Shown piece after piece: positions 1 to 8,397 of a stretch of DNA of 54,608 nt. The translations under genes and the position numbers were made by a program. Location of the stretch: positions 1 through 54,608 of the forward strand of contig JAQWUP010000002.1 of assembly GCA_029242085.1 (NCBI GenBank). Reading direction: 5' to 3'. The DNA comes from Porticoccaceae bacterium. GTDB taxonomy: Bacteria; Pseudomonadota; Gammaproteobacteria; Pseudomonadales; Porticoccaceae. The notes beneath the pieces were generated by a model that saw only the letters and a program-made list of their open reading frames with translations, made no database searches and had not been told where the DNA came from. Position 1 is the stretch's first letter, and every line of letters begins with the position of its first letter.

Positions 1-598
1 CCATAGCGCCACACATAGCAGCACGCATATCGTGGAGGCTGTCTACTGGAGGCACGGGGAAGTAACCACCTTTAACACCTGGACGGTGACCCATATTGCC
101 ATCAGGAAGGTCGGCAGATGATGACCAAGCAGCTTCCTCAGAAGAGATCTTATAGAAAGCTCCGCTCATGTCTGCGCCCCACTTAACATCATCAAATACG
201 AAGAACTCAGGCTCTGGACCAAAGAAAGCTGTATCGCCAAGGCCAGTTGAGTTCAAGTACTGCTCAGCACGCAGAGCGATGGAGCGTGGATCACGCTCAT
301 AACCTTGCATGGTGGAGGGCTCAACAACGCCACAGCGAACAATAACGGTGGGCTCATCGGTAAAGGGATCCAATACCGCGGTGCTGTCATCAGGCATAAG
401 AATCATGTCTGATTCGTTAATGCCCTTCCAACCGGCAATAGACGAGCCATCAAACATTTTGCCTTCAGTAAAAAAGTCTTCACCAACTTCGCTAATCGGA
501 ATAGAAACGTGCTGTTCCTTACCTTTTGTGTCAGTGAACCGAAGGTCAACCCATCGGGCTTCGCTATCTTTGATCAGATTAAGAGTCTTCTCAGACAT
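1..598 (-). CDS. glnA: Glutamine synthetase type I, N-terminal part (cut by the window edge)
   Basis: Reading leftward from an ATG at 598, about 199 codons stay open to the window edge. The product is the N-terminal part of type I glutamine synthetase, which makes glutamine from glutamate, ammonia and ATP. Visible family stretches are KWVDLRF-like '[17 protein letters not shown]', '[13 protein letters not shown]', 'ESDMILMPD' and '[12 protein letters not shown]'; the last carries catalytic-site glutamates. The start is preceded by GGAGG at a good distance. Transcription runs out of the window from a sigma-54 promoter with upstream NtrC-type sites, so nitrogen control is expected. The tyrosine adenylylated by GlnE lies outside the window. 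The rest of the gene is not visible. Confidence 0.97.
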   Translation of the reverse strand, partial: MSEKTLNLIKDSEARWVDLRFTDTKGKEQHVSIPISEVGEDFFTEGKMFDGSSIAGWKGINESDMILMPDDSTAVLDPFTDEPTVIVRCGVVEPSTMQGYERDPRSIALRAEQYLNSTGLGDTAFFGPEPEFFVFDDVKWGADMSGAFYKISSEEAAWSSSADLPDGNMGHRPGVKGGYFPVPPVDSLHDMRAAMCGAM

Positions 599-704
599 TG
601 TATCCTCCACTATGGAATCATTTAATGCTTTATTGAACAGCCAGTCGGCGCATTGAAACCGGTCTGGCCTAACTAAAATAAATTTATTTCACCCGTTGAA
701 TATA

Positions 705-719
705 GCAATTGTCATGCCA
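705..719 (-). promoter_or_regulatory. Sigma-54 promoter of glnA
   Basis: On the minus strand the sequence reads TGGCATGACAATTGC. It has the -24 GG and -12 GC with exactly ten bases between them, close to the sigma-54 consensus TGGCAC-N5-TTGC. Transcription should start near 693, leaving a leader of about 95 bases before the glnA ATG at 598. Together with the NtrC-type sites upstream this matches the glnAp2 arrangement of enterics. Confidence 0.85.
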
Positions 720-823
720 ATGATTTGCATCCAGATTGTCGCGATCAAAAGCGCCGGCCCTCCCGTACCTCAAGGGCTAGCCATAACTCACTGGATTTAG
801 CAGTGCATTTTGAATACCACGCA

Positions 824-839
824 TGCACCAAAAAAGTGC
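824..839. promoter_or_regulatory. NtrC-binding site, glnA-proximal
   Basis: TGCACCAAAAAAGTGC matches the NtrC dyad (GCAC, seven bases, GTGC). Its centre lies about 138 bases upstream of the predicted sigma-54 start of glnA, a normal enhancer distance. Confidence 0.8.
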
Positions 840-853
840 TTATCAGGCGGAGT

Positions 854-870
854 CGCACCATTATTGTGCA
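854..870. promoter_or_regulatory. NtrC-binding site, glnA-distal
   Basis: CGCACCATTATTGTGCA is a second dyad with GCAC and GTGC arms. Its centre is about 30 bases from the first, roughly three helical turns, as expected for cooperative NtrC binding. It also lies only about 40 bases upstream of the -10 box of the rhodanese gene. Confidence 0.78.
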
Positions 871-902
871 TAAATAGGCTGATATAGTATTATTCTTGTT
901 CG

Positions 903-921
903 GGTGGGTATAATGCCCACC
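903..921 (+). promoter_or_regulatory. TATAAT -10 box framed by a perfect 6-bp inverted repeat
   Basis: A consensus TATAAT (909-914) is flanked by GGTGGG (903-908) and CCCACC (916-921), which are exact reverse complements. The hexamer fits a promoter for the rhodanese gene starting at 943. No good -35 box is seen 16-18 bases upstream, so an activator may be needed. The repeat could be an operator covering the -10, or chance. Confidence 0.4.
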
Positions 922-942
922 TAACAAGGCACTGTCACCTTT

Positions 943-1272
943 TTGCACCAATTTGTACTCGAGGACGTCATTATCTGCCCCTCAATATCAAACAGTTCCA
1001 GCGCAGATATTGAAACTATTTCAGAACCCTGCGTCGACGATATTATTATTGATATTCGCCATCCAGCAGAGGTGGATGCGAGGCCTCTGAATCCGGGTAA
1101 AAACAAGCTCTTGGCTCTGCCGTTCTTTAACCTTGAGCAGCAACTCGGTCAGCTGGATAAAAATCTCTGTTATTTACTTTATTGTGAAAAGGGCATTATG
1201 AGCCGACTTCAGGCCATCTTGATGCGCGAGAAAGGTTTTAACCGAGTTGGCATTTTCAGCGCCAAAATCTAA
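943..1272 (+). CDS. Stand-alone ThiI-type C-terminal rhodanese domain (reduced thiI)
   Basis: The 109-residue protein matches only the C-terminal rhodanese-like domain of ThiI. Visible landmarks are 'DIIIDIRHPAE', 'LLALPFFNLEQQLGQLD', 'YLLYCEKGIMSRLQA' and 'REKGFNRVGIF'. The cysteine of YCEKG corresponds to the persulfide-carrying Cys of ThiI (Cys456 in E. coli). Full ThiI is about 480 residues, with ferredoxin-like, THUMP and PP-loop domains before this one; none of them is encoded upstream here. Homology begins at about 'FVLED', the linker before the domain. The start is a TTG, since an in-frame stop lies at 922-924. The position between glnA and typA is where Pseudomonas carries full-length thiI. 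Inferred role: sulfur carrier for thiazole synthesis, without tRNA 4-thiouridylation. A decaying relic is the alternative. Confidence 0.75.
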   Translation: MHQFVLEDVIICPSISNSSSADIETISEPCVDDIIIDIRHPAEVDARPLNPGKNKLLALPFFNLEQQLGQLDKNLCYLLYCEKGIMSRLQAILMREKGFNRVGIFSAKI

Positions 1273-1409
1273 CTGGCTTTTAGTTCTACCCGCTAAATGT
1301 GCGGTTTATCACAGTATTATCTTGAATCATGCCCATGTTTAGACTTTAACGACTATATTTAGGTATCGAGAATTGAGTTAAGTTACAAATCAGCCGCAGG
1401 ACGCAGCCG

Positions 1410-3563
1410 ATGACAAAAGCAGATACGAATACTGTACAGAGCATGGACGCAAATGCTGCCGATTTTGCCTCTCCGTATCCGTCGTTGACCATTGCATTAC
1501 TTCAGCAAAACACCGCCAACTCCAAGGCTGGGTTGGCGCTTTCTGTGGTTGCTGGAATTATGCTGCTTCTGATCAGCCGGCAGCAGCTCCCACCCGATCT
1601 CATTTGGAGTTGGCTGGGTGCTCTCTGTGTCGCCAGCCTAGTACTCTGGCTATGGCTCAACCAGCGGCCATCACCGTTGCTTATCAATGTGACAGCGACC
1701 ATCTGTGCATTATTTTGGGGACTTGCGAGCATCCTGTTTGTCACCTCAGGTCAACTTGAAAATGCACTGCTGGTCGCCGCTATTATTATCGCATTGACTA
1801 CGGCATGGCCCCCGCTGCATATTCAAACAGCGCTGTTTCGTCATCTTTTTTCATTTACCATCTATATCCCTTTGGCCGCCAGCCTCTGCATCCATTTCCC
1901 ACCCCAGAGCCCAATATTTATTGCGCTGCTGAGCATAATTTATATCGCCTTCGACAAAGCCTGTCGCTCTTATCGGCAGAACTTTATTGATAGGGCCCTA
2001 AGTAATCAGCGCGCCGAAGAGAATAGCCAACAGGTGGTTACTACCAGCAAAAAAATCACCAGCCTGATTGAGCAGACGCCGCTGGGATTTATTGAATGGA
2101 ATGAACACCGCGAAATTATTGGCTGGAATCCGGCTGCCACCACTATTTTTGGCTTCAACAAATCCGAAGTTCTCGGTCGCACCACAGATTTTCTGTTTGA
2201 AGATAAAAAGACATTTTTAATGCAGCAGGCCGAACATGATCTGTTTTTATTTGGTAAGGATTTTTCTGGTACTGCGGAGAATATCACCAAAGACGGCACT
2301 AAAATTACCTGCGAATGGAATGAGACACCGCTTTTTGATGATGCCATGAATGTCATAGGCGCCGCGTCGTTTGTCGAGGACGTCACCGATCGCGTCAAAA
2401 TGCAGTCACGCATCAAGCAACAGGCTTACTTTGATCCGCTTACCGGGCTACCTAATCGACACCGGCTGATGGAAGAGTTGAACCGCGTTATTTCCCTGGC
2501 TCAGCGCACACAAAACTTCTGTTCGCTGCTGTTTATTGATCTCGACCACTTCAAAGAAATCAACGATAGTCGCGGCCACCATTACGGCGATCTGGCACTG
2601 ACACTTTTTGCCCAGCGCCTGCGCAAAGTTATTCGTACTCAGGAAACAGTGGCGAGACTCGGGGGTGATGAGTTTGTAGTGCTGCTGGAGAGGCTGGGTA
2701 CCGAAGGGGAAACTGCACGCCTGCAAATCGCTCAGGTAGCTGAAAAGATTATCGATGCCGCCAGCGAACCCTTTGTGATAAAGGGCGAGAAGTTCCAGAT
2801 TAGCTGCAGCATTGGTATTGTCTTTTTTAACGATGGTGCGGCCGATGGAAAAACCATTCTAGAACAGGCGGATCACGCCCTTTACACCATCAAGCGGGAG
2901 GGTAAATCCAATTACTATTTCCATGACCGCAAGCTCTCGCTGGCCATGCAAAAACAGATGGAGTTACTGGAGCGGCTGCGCGACGAGTCCAGAGCCGAGT
3001 CCTTTGTGCCGTTTTATCAGCCAATCCTTAACAGCCAAACCAACTTAATCAATGGCTTGCAGGTGTTTCTGCGCTGGCAAAAACCCGATGGGGACGTTGT
3101 CGAGACCCATGAATTTATTCAGGTGCTGGAATCTGGCTCTATGATTGTGGATATTTCCCTGTCGCTGATTGAACAGGTATGCAAGCAGATTAATCTGTGG
3201 CAAGGACAGGGCCTGTGGCAGGATTCTCAGCGCATATACTTCACCCTGAGCCTGCGCGAACTGGAGCACACCTCTTTTGTCACTCAGGTGCAGGAAATTA
3301 TGCGCCGCTATGGCACCAAACCCAGTTTATTTATGTTCGGTCTGCACACTGAAAGTCTTGGCAAACTCAATGCATCATTACAATTACAGCTTAATCGCCT
3401 CAGTGACATTGGTTGCGGTCTCATTATCGACAATGTCGGCTACCAGAGCCTGCCACTGCAAAAATTGCGCGAGCTGCAGATCGAAACCATCCGTATTTCT
3501 CACCGATTAATGGCCGAGACCAAGGAATTGAGAGCTCGTGGAATCTGGTCAAAGGGCTTATAG
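1410..3563 (+). CDS. Membrane PAS-GGDEF protein with a degenerate, frameshift-truncated EAL domain
   Basis: The 717-residue protein has about five or six membrane segments (residues 40-185), a PAS domain (about 212-327), a GGDEF domain (about 335-505) with intact GGDEF at 418-422, and a partial EAL domain from about 530. It is probably an active diguanylate cyclase. The usual RxxD inhibitory site reads RTQE, so product inhibition is doubtful. The EAL signature is replaced by Gln551-Val-Phe; the NLS position reads TLS, and the DD pair reads DN. The EAL domain is therefore not a working phosphodiesterase. The frame stops at 3563, but the missing end continues in another frame to 3757. The ATG at 1410 has AGGA eight bases upstream. 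Confidence 0.9.
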   Translation: MTKADTNTVQSMDANAADFASPYPSLTIALLQQNTANSKAGLALSVVAGIMLLLISRQQLPPDLIWSWLGALCVASLVLWLWLNQRPSPLLINVTATICALFWGLASILFVTSGQLENALLVAAIIIALTTAWPPLHIQTALFRHLFSFTIYIPLAASLCIHFPPQSPIFIALLSIIYIAFDKACRSYRQNFIDRALSNQRAEENSQQVVTTSKKITSLIEQTPLGFIEWNEHREIIGWNPAATTIFGFNKSEVLGRTTDFLFEDKKTFLMQQAEHDLFLFGKDFSGTAENITKDGTKITCEWNETPLFDDAMNVIGAASFVEDVTDRVKMQSRIKQQAYFDPLTGLPNRHRLMEELNRVISLAQRTQNFCSLLFIDLDHFKEINDSRGHHYGDLALTLFAQRLRKVIRTQETVARLGGDEFVVLLERLGTEGETARLQIAQVAEKIIDAASEPFVIKGEKFQISCSIGIVFFNDGAADGKTILEQADHALYTIKREGKSNYYFHDRKLSLAMQKQMELLERLRDESRAESFVPFYQPILNSQTNLINGLQVFLRWQKPDGDVVETHEFIQVLESGSMIVDISLSLIEQVCKQINLWQGQGLWQDSQRIYFTLSLRELEHTSFVTQVQEIMRRYGTKPSLFMFGLHTESLGKLNASLQLQLNRLSDIGCGLIIDNVGYQSLPLQKLRELQIETIRISHRLMAETKELRARGIWSKGL

Positions 3564-3757
3564 AACTCACAAAATCCGTGGGCCTAGACTGTATTGCACC
3601 CTGTATCGAGGACCCTCATAGACATCATTTGCTGCTGGATATAGGCTGCCAATTACTGCAGGGAAATCTGATTGCACCCCCCTCGCCGCCGACATCAATC
3701 ACACGAATGTTGATTGAGCGCAATTCCGCCCCCAAACAAGAAGTGTCGTCTTCGTAA
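3542..3757 (+). pseudogene. Out-of-frame C-terminal end of the EAL domain
   Basis: From 3542 the frame reads NLVKGLIELTKSVGLD, then CIAPCIED and IGCQLLQGNLIAPP. This is the normal end of an EAL domain (helix, AEGVE position, 'GCdxvQGyl'). It joins the preceding gene if one base is restored near 3540-3543, for example GGAAT from an earlier GGCAAT. The EGVE position reads PCIE, so the domain was already catalytically dead. The local bases are not a homopolymer or a classic slippery site. A real deletion or a sequencing error are the main options. Confidence 0.75.
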
Positions 3758-3788
3758 AAAGAACGGTAGTAGTTTCCTTAGATTCTCG

Positions 3789-3794
3789 TATAAT
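3789..3794 (+). promoter_or_regulatory. Candidate -10 box for typA
   Basis: A consensus TATAAT lies 30 bases before the typA ATG. No clear -35 hexamer is seen at the right distance, so this is a weak call. Confidence 0.35.
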
Positions 3795-3824
3795 CGCGGC
3801 TTTTTGCGCCTACTGGTATCTTTA

Positions 3825-5636
3825 ATGTCCATTGAAAACTTGCGAAACATTGCGATCATCGCCCACGTTGACCACGGTAAGACTACGCTGGTTGATAAAC
3901 TTCTGAGTCAATCAGGCACTCTCGATCGTAAAGATGTGGGTTCTGAGCGCCTTATGGACTCCAACGATCAGGAAAAAGAGCGCGGTATTACCATTTTGGC
4001 AAAGAACACTGCTATCAAATGGAATGACTACCGCATCAATATCGTGGACACCCCGGGTCACGCTGACTTCGGTGGTGAAGTTGAGCGCGTTCTATCGATG
4101 GTTGACTCAGTATTACTGCTAGTCGACGCTGTTGATGGTCCTATGCCGCAAACACGTTTCGTTACGTCAAAAGCATTTGAACAGGGTTTGCGCCCAATTG
4201 TCGTTATCAACAAAGTTGACCGTCCGGGCGCTCGTCCTGACTGGGTAATGGACCAAGTATTTGATCTCTTTGATAGCCTGGGAGCCACTGACGAGCAACT
4301 GGATTTTCCGGTTATCTATGCCTCGGCACTCAATGGCATCGCGGGAACCGAGCTCGATGAAATGGCAGAAGATATGACGCCGCTGTATGAGATGATTGTC
4401 GCAGATGTACCCAGCCCCAAGGTGGATATTGATGGGCCATTTCAAATGCAGATTTCGGCACTGGCCTATGACCCCTATGTGGGCGTTATTGGCGTTGGCC
4501 GCATTACTCGCGGTACGCTTAAGCCGGGACAGCAAGTGGTTATTAAGTCCTCCGATGATAAAGAGCGCAAAGGCAAGGTACTCAATGTCAAAGGCTATTT
4601 GGGCCTTGAACAGGTAGAGACAGACTTGGCCGAAGCGGGCGATATCGTCTGTATCAATGGCATCGATGGCCTCGGTATCTCTGACACTCTCTGTGATCCA
4701 GAATATATTGAAGCGCTGCCTGCGCTGAGTGTTGATGAGCCAACGGTAAGCATGACCTTTATTGTTAACAACTCACCTTTCGCAGGTCTGGAAGGCAAGT
4801 ATGTTACCACCCGAAATATTAAAGACCGCCTTGATCAGGAACTGATTCACAACGTGGCCCTGCGTGTTAAACAGGGTGACTCTCCGGATAAATTTATTGT
4901 TTCTGGTCGCGGTGAACTGCATCTGTCGGTACTGATTGAAACCATGCGCCGCGAAGGCTTTGAAATGGGTGTGTCGCGGCCTGAAGTTGTGACTAAGATT
5001 ATCGACGGCAAGGTTCAGGAGCCCTATGAACAGGTGGTGATTGATGTGGAAGACCAGCATCAGGGTTCAGTGATGGAAGAGCTGGGCCAGCGCAAGGCTG
5101 AGCTGACCAATATGGAGCCCGACGGCAAAGGCCGTGTGCGCTTAGAGTTCTCAATGCCATCACGTGGCCTAATCGGCTTCCGTGGCACCTTCCTGACGCT
5201 GACCTCTGGCTCCGGCATTATGACCAGTATCTTTGATAAATATGGTCCGCTTAAAGAAGGCGAGGCCCACAGCCGCCAGAACGGCGCTCTGATCAGTATG
5301 GTTAAGGGTAAAACTGCCGCTTTCGCACTGTTTAATATTCAGGCCCGCGGACGCCTGTTCTTGGGTCATGCTGTCGATGTCTATGAGGGCCAGATTGTCG
5401 GCATTCACTCGCGCAACAATGACCTGGTCGTCAATCCAATTAAGGGCAAGCAGCTAACCAACGTTCGCGCCTCCGGGACAGATGAAGCACTGACCCTGGT
5501 GCCGCCAATCAAGCACACGCTTGAGCAGGCGCTGGAGTTTATTGAAGACGACGAGTTGGTAGAAGTAACTCCTGACAGTATCCGCCTGCGCAAGAAGCTG
5601 TTGACTGAAACCTTGCGCAAGCGAGCCCCCAAGTAA
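3825..5636 (+). CDS. typA: Ribosome-associated translational GTPase TypA/BipA
   Basis: The 603-residue product is a translation-factor GTPase that binds the 70S ribosome and supports large-subunit assembly and stress growth. All G motifs are present: [22 protein letters not shown] and NKVD. The EF-G-like C-terminal part contains '[19 protein letters not shown]' and the BipA-specific end '[13 protein letters not shown]'. E. coli BipA has 607 residues. The open frame extends upstream to 3714, but those residues resemble no BipA and '[18 protein letters not shown]' is the family start, so 3825 is chosen. No strong ribosome-binding site precedes it. It lies downstream of the GGDEF gene with its own candidate promoter. 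Confidence 0.97.
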   Translation: MSIENLRNIAIIAHVDHGKTTLVDKLLSQSGTLDRKDVGSERLMDSNDQEKERGITILAKNTAIKWNDYRINIVDTPGHADFGGEVERVLSMVDSVLLLVDAVDGPMPQTRFVTSKAFEQGLRPIVVINKVDRPGARPDWVMDQVFDLFDSLGATDEQLDFPVIYASALNGIAGTELDEMAEDMTPLYEMIVADVPSPKVDIDGPFQMQISALAYDPYVGVIGVGRITRGTLKPGQQVVIKSSDDKERKGKVLNVKGYLGLEQVETDLAEAGDIVCINGIDGLGISDTLCDPEYIEALPALSVDEPTVSMTFIVNNSPFAGLEGKYVTTRNIKDRLDQELIHNVALRVKQGDSPDKFIVSGRGELHLSVLIETMRREGFEMGVSRPEVVTKIIDGKVQEPYEQVVIDVEDQHQGSVMEELGQRKAELTNMEPDGKGRVRLEFSMPSRGLIGFRGTFLTLTSGSGIMTSIFDKYGPLKEGEAHSRQNGALISMVKGKTAAFALFNIQARGRLFLGHAVDVYEGQIVGIHSRNNDLVVNPIKGKQLTNVRASGTDEALTLVPPIKHTLEQALEFIEDDELVEVTPDSIRLRKKLLTETLRKRAPK

Positions 5637-5651
5637 GCCTCTTCGCAGTCA

Positions 5652-5676
5652 TCGCCAGATAAGGAATATCTGGCGA
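5652..5676 (+). terminator. Perfect 10-bp hairpin after typA
   Basis: TCGCCAGATA and TATCTGGCGA form a perfect stem with loop AGGAA, 16 bases after the typA stop. It is followed by AACTTCGATTT rather than a clean T run. It may be a weak terminator or an mRNA-stabilising hairpin. Confidence 0.5.
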
Positions 5677-5738
5677 AACTTCGATTTAGCGTGACATTTG
5701 AACTAATATAAAAGTGAATAATGTCTCCAAGGCGCAGC

Positions 5739-6770
5739 ATGGCGAAAGTGGATAACAAGGATTTAGTTACCGGCGGATTTCTGTCCTTCTCATTGATGGC
5801 GCAAGAAATTATCGCCACTATGTTCGCCTTTTATTCCTACCGTCAGGGCGAGATGGCACTGGCCACATTTTATCTTGCTATTGCCGGCGTACTTCTCGTT
5901 GCTCTTGGCATCTTCTATATCTTCGAGCGCCATAACCTCGCCCGCCTGTTGTTGGCCGGCACATTACTTATTGGCTTCTTTTTTCTACTACTGGGCGCAT
6001 CAGATCCCTCATCATTGATGTGGTGCCTGACCATTGTTCCGGTGATTATAGGATCCTTCGGCTATCGCCAAAGCCTGTTTATGTTGATAGGTACCTTTGC
6101 CGCAGCCACTTGGATAATGACGGGTGGATCGGTTCCTTTTGCGGTGCCCGACTACAGCGATATTGTGGTGGTACGCTTTCTGTCAGCCTATGCCATCTTG
6201 GCTGCCTTTGCTGTGGCCATGGATAACTCTCGCTTTGACAGTCTGAGCAAATTTCAGGATCTGTCTTCTCGGGTTGATCAAATTGCCCATCAGGATCAAC
6301 TGACCCAACTGCCCAATCGCAATAATATGGAAGGGCGGCTGGAAAAAAAATATCAGCAATATCGACTGACCAATCAGCCTTTCTCAATCTTGCTGGCAGA
6401 TCTGGATAACTTTAAATTTATCAATGACCGCTATGGCCATGATGTGGGTGACGATATTCTCTACGCCATAGGCCAGGTTCTGAGTGAACCACTGCGCGGC
6501 GAAGATATTGTCGCGCGCTGGGGAGGTAATGAATTTATGGTGTTACTGCCAACGGCCAACTGCGAGGCTGCGGTCAATATCGCTGAACGCCTGCGCACAG
6601 CCGCGGGCGAATTGGATATGGATGCTCAGGGAGACAAGCTTAGAATCTCATTGAGTGTCGGCGTTGCCTCAATTGATAAGTGTACCGGCATCGATGACCT
6701 GCTATCGACCGCCGAAAACGGTCTCTACCAGGCAAAACATATGGGCCGCGATATGGTGGTGGTAGGTTAG
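5739..6770 (+). CDS. Membrane GGDEF-domain protein with GGNEF active site
   Basis: The 343-residue protein has a hydrophobic N-terminal half (about five or six segments, residues 20-160), a short helical linker, and a GGDEF domain from about 180 with 'LTQLPNRNNMEGRL', 'LLADLDNFKFINDRYGH' and 'SLSVGVAS'. The signature reads GGNEF (262-266), with Asn at the metal-binding Asp/Glu position. The RxxD inhibitory site (RGED, 253-256) is intact at the usual five-residue spacing. It may be a weak cyclase or a c-di-GMP-binding receptor. The ATG at 5739 has AAGG six bases upstream; an in-frame ATG at 5721 lacks one. Its end overlaps the tag stop by 4 bases, tail to tail. Confidence 0.9.
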   Translation: MAKVDNKDLVTGGFLSFSLMAQEIIATMFAFYSYRQGEMALATFYLAIAGVLLVALGIFYIFERHNLARLLLAGTLLIGFFFLLLGASDPSSLMWCLTIVPVIIGSFGYRQSLFMLIGTFAAATWIMTGGSVPFAVPDYSDIVVVRFLSAYAILAAFAVAMDNSRFDSLSKFQDLSSRVDQIAHQDQLTQLPNRNNMEGRLEKKYQQYRLTNQPFSILLADLDNFKFINDRYGHDVGDDILYAIGQVLSEPLRGEDIVARWGGNEFMVLLPTANCEAAVNIAERLRTAAGELDMDAQGDKLRISLSVGVASIDKCTGIDDLLSTAENGLYQAKHMGRDMVVVG

Positions 6771-7333
6771 CACTCTCGGTAACGATAACAGTCGACTGTA
6801 TGATCGTTGACCATGCCCATCGCCTGCATAAAGGCATAGCAGATAGTAGAGCCAAAAAACTTAAAACCGCGTTTTTTCATATCTTTGGCAATTGAGTCAG
6901 ACAGCGGTGTGGTCGCTGGAATTTCGCTGTGACTGGCCCAGCTGTTGACTATCGGCTGATTGTCCAGATAGCCCCAAAAATAGTCGCTAAAGCTGCCAAA
7001 CTCTTTTTGAACTTCGATAAATAGCTGCGCATTTGAAACCGCGCTCTTGATCTTTAAACGATTGCGCACAATACCGGCATCCTCAACACAGCGCTCAATA
7101 TCGAGCTCGGTAAAAGCTGCGACTCGAATGACATCAAAATCAGCAAAGGCTTGACGATAAGCTTCGCGCTTGCGCAGTATAGTTATCCACGACAGTCCAG
7201 CCTGCGCCCCCTCCAACAGCAAAAACTCGAATAGCTTTTTATCATCGCGACAGGGCACGCCCCATTCATTGTCGTGATACTGCTGGTACAGCGGATCATC
7301 TCCGCACCAAATACAGCGAGTCTGTTCACCCAT
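6767..7333 (-). CDS. tag: DNA-3-methyladenine glycosylase I
   Basis: The 188-residue protein matches Tag, which removes 3-methyladenine from alkylated DNA in base excision repair. Visible features are 'RCIWCGDDPLYQQYHDNEWG', 'LEGAQAGLSWITILRKRE' and 'KKRGFKFFGSTICYAFMQA'. The Cys near the N terminus, the His of YHDNEW, and the His and Cys of 'NDHTVDC' fit the zinc-binding set. Length matches E. coli Tag (187). The ATG at 7333 has AGGA seven bases upstream; a TTG one codon earlier is also possible. It stands alone on the minus strand, divergent from the iminopeptidase. Confidence 0.95.
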   Translation of the reverse strand: MGEQTRCIWCGDDPLYQQYHDNEWGVPCRDDKKLFEFLLLEGAQAGLSWITILRKREAYRQAFADFDVIRVAAFTELDIERCVEDAGIVRNRLKIKSAVSNAQLFIEVQKEFGSFSDYFWGYLDNQPIVNSWASHSEIPATTPLSDSIAKDMKKRGFKFFGSTICYAFMQAMGMVNDHTVDCYRYREC

Positions 7334-7433
7334 CAATTATTCCTCGATCCGATAACCGGCCTTATTTAAGGTAGTTTAGCTAAGAAATCTTGTCTATATT
7401 AACCTGATTAGATAACCGTCAGGAATGGCCCCA

Positions 7434-8396
7434 ATGAGAAAAGCGTTTCCGGCAATTCGCCCTTATAGCACCCAGACTATTGCTGTGACTGAACCTCATC
7501 AGCTGTATATCGAAGAATCTGGTAATCCCGAGGGTATTCCAGTTTTATTTGTACATGGTGGCCCCGGCGGCGGCACGCGACAGACTGATCGCTGTTTTTT
7601 TGACCCAGATAAATACCGTATTATTCTGTTTGATCAGCGTGGTTCGGGACAGTCTAAGCCTCATGCCAGCCTGCAGGATAACAACACTGAGGCACTGATC
7701 GCAGACATTGAAGTTATTCGCACCACACTGGGCATTGAACGCTGGGTTATTTTCGGTGGCTCCTGGGGTTCCACCCTCGGTCTGGTCTATGCACAGACTT
7801 ATCCGGGACTGGTACTGGGTCTTATTCTGCGCGGTATTTTTCTGTGCCGCGATGAAGATATCCAATGGTTTTATCAGTATGGCGCCAGTCAGGTTTTCCC
7901 CGACTACTGGCAGCAGTATATGCAGGTCATCCCTGAAGCAGAGCGCGGTGATATGCTCCGCGCCTACTATGCAAGGCTGACCGGCGACAATGAAATTGAA
8001 CGCATGGCTGCGGCCAAAGCCTGGTCTGTATGGGAGGGCCGCTGTGCCACACTGCATGCCAACGATGCACTGGTGGATCATTTTGCCAACCCCCATATGG
8101 CTATGGCCATGGCGCGGATCGAAGCGCATTTCTTTGTTAACAAAGCCTTTTTGGAGCCCAACCAAATCATTAATAATGCGCACAGACTGAAGGATATTCC
8201 GGGCACCATTGTCCATGGTCGCTACGATATGGTGTGCCCGGTCAATCAGGCATTTGAGCTCAGTTATGCCTGGCCAGAGGCAAAGCTAAAAATCATTGCT
8301 GATGCAGGCCATTCCTCCAGTGAACCGGGCACCACTGATGCTCTGCTGTGTGCCACTGAGCAACTAGCGCATCAGATAAAGACTGAGAGCCACTGA
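7434..8396 (+). CDS. pip: Proline iminopeptidase (alpha/beta hydrolase, S33)
   Basis: The 320-residue enzyme should release N-terminal proline from peptides in the cytoplasm. It has the oxyanion motif HGGPGGG, 'LFDQRGSGQSKPH', the nucleophile elbow GGSWGS, the acid in 'GRYDMVCP' and the His of 'DAGHSSSEPG'. Length and motifs resemble the Serratia/Xanthomonas Pip family. The ATG at 7434 has AGGA nine bases upstream and is preferred; another ATG at 7425 abuts that AGGA. It probably forms an operon with dtd, which starts two bases after its stop. Confidence 0.93.
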   Translation: MRKAFPAIRPYSTQTIAVTEPHQLYIEESGNPEGIPVLFVHGGPGGGTRQTDRCFFDPDKYRIILFDQRGSGQSKPHASLQDNNTEALIADIEVIRTTLGIERWVIFGGSWGSTLGLVYAQTYPGLVLGLILRGIFLCRDEDIQWFYQYGASQVFPDYWQQYMQVIPEAERGDMLRAYYARLTGDNEIERMAAAKAWSVWEGRCATLHANDALVDHFANPHMAMAMARIEAHFFVNKAFLEPNQIINNAHRLKDIPGTIVHGRYDMVCPVNQAFELSYAWPEAKLKIIADAGHSSSEPGTTDALLCATEQLAHQIKTESH

Positions 8397-8397
8397 T

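Larger units (their letters stand above)
599..942. other. Intergenic control region between glnA and the rhodanese gene
   Basis: This 344-base stretch holds no convincing gene. It contains the glnA leader, a sigma-54 promoter, two NtrC-type sites and, at its right end, a -10 hexamer inside an inverted repeat facing the rhodanese gene. Short open frames across it have no recognisable protein character. Confidence 0.8.

Noticed and set aside
745-951. 68-codon minus-strand frame in the glnA control region
   Set aside because: It runs through the NtrC-type sites, has no recognisable motif and its start lies inside the rhodanese gene.
3714-3824. N-terminal extension of TypA
   Set aside because: The extra residues are unlike any BipA, overlap the EAL remnant and include the candidate -10 box; the ATG at 3825 gives the family start.
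5652-5676. Definite rho-independent terminator for typA
   Set aside because: The stem is perfect, but the T tract is interrupted, so it is listed only at moderate confidence.
7545-8216. Long minus-strand frame (223 codons) opposite the iminopeptidase
   Set aside because: It is antisense to a gene with a full catalytic triad and oxyanion motif and shows no protein family features.
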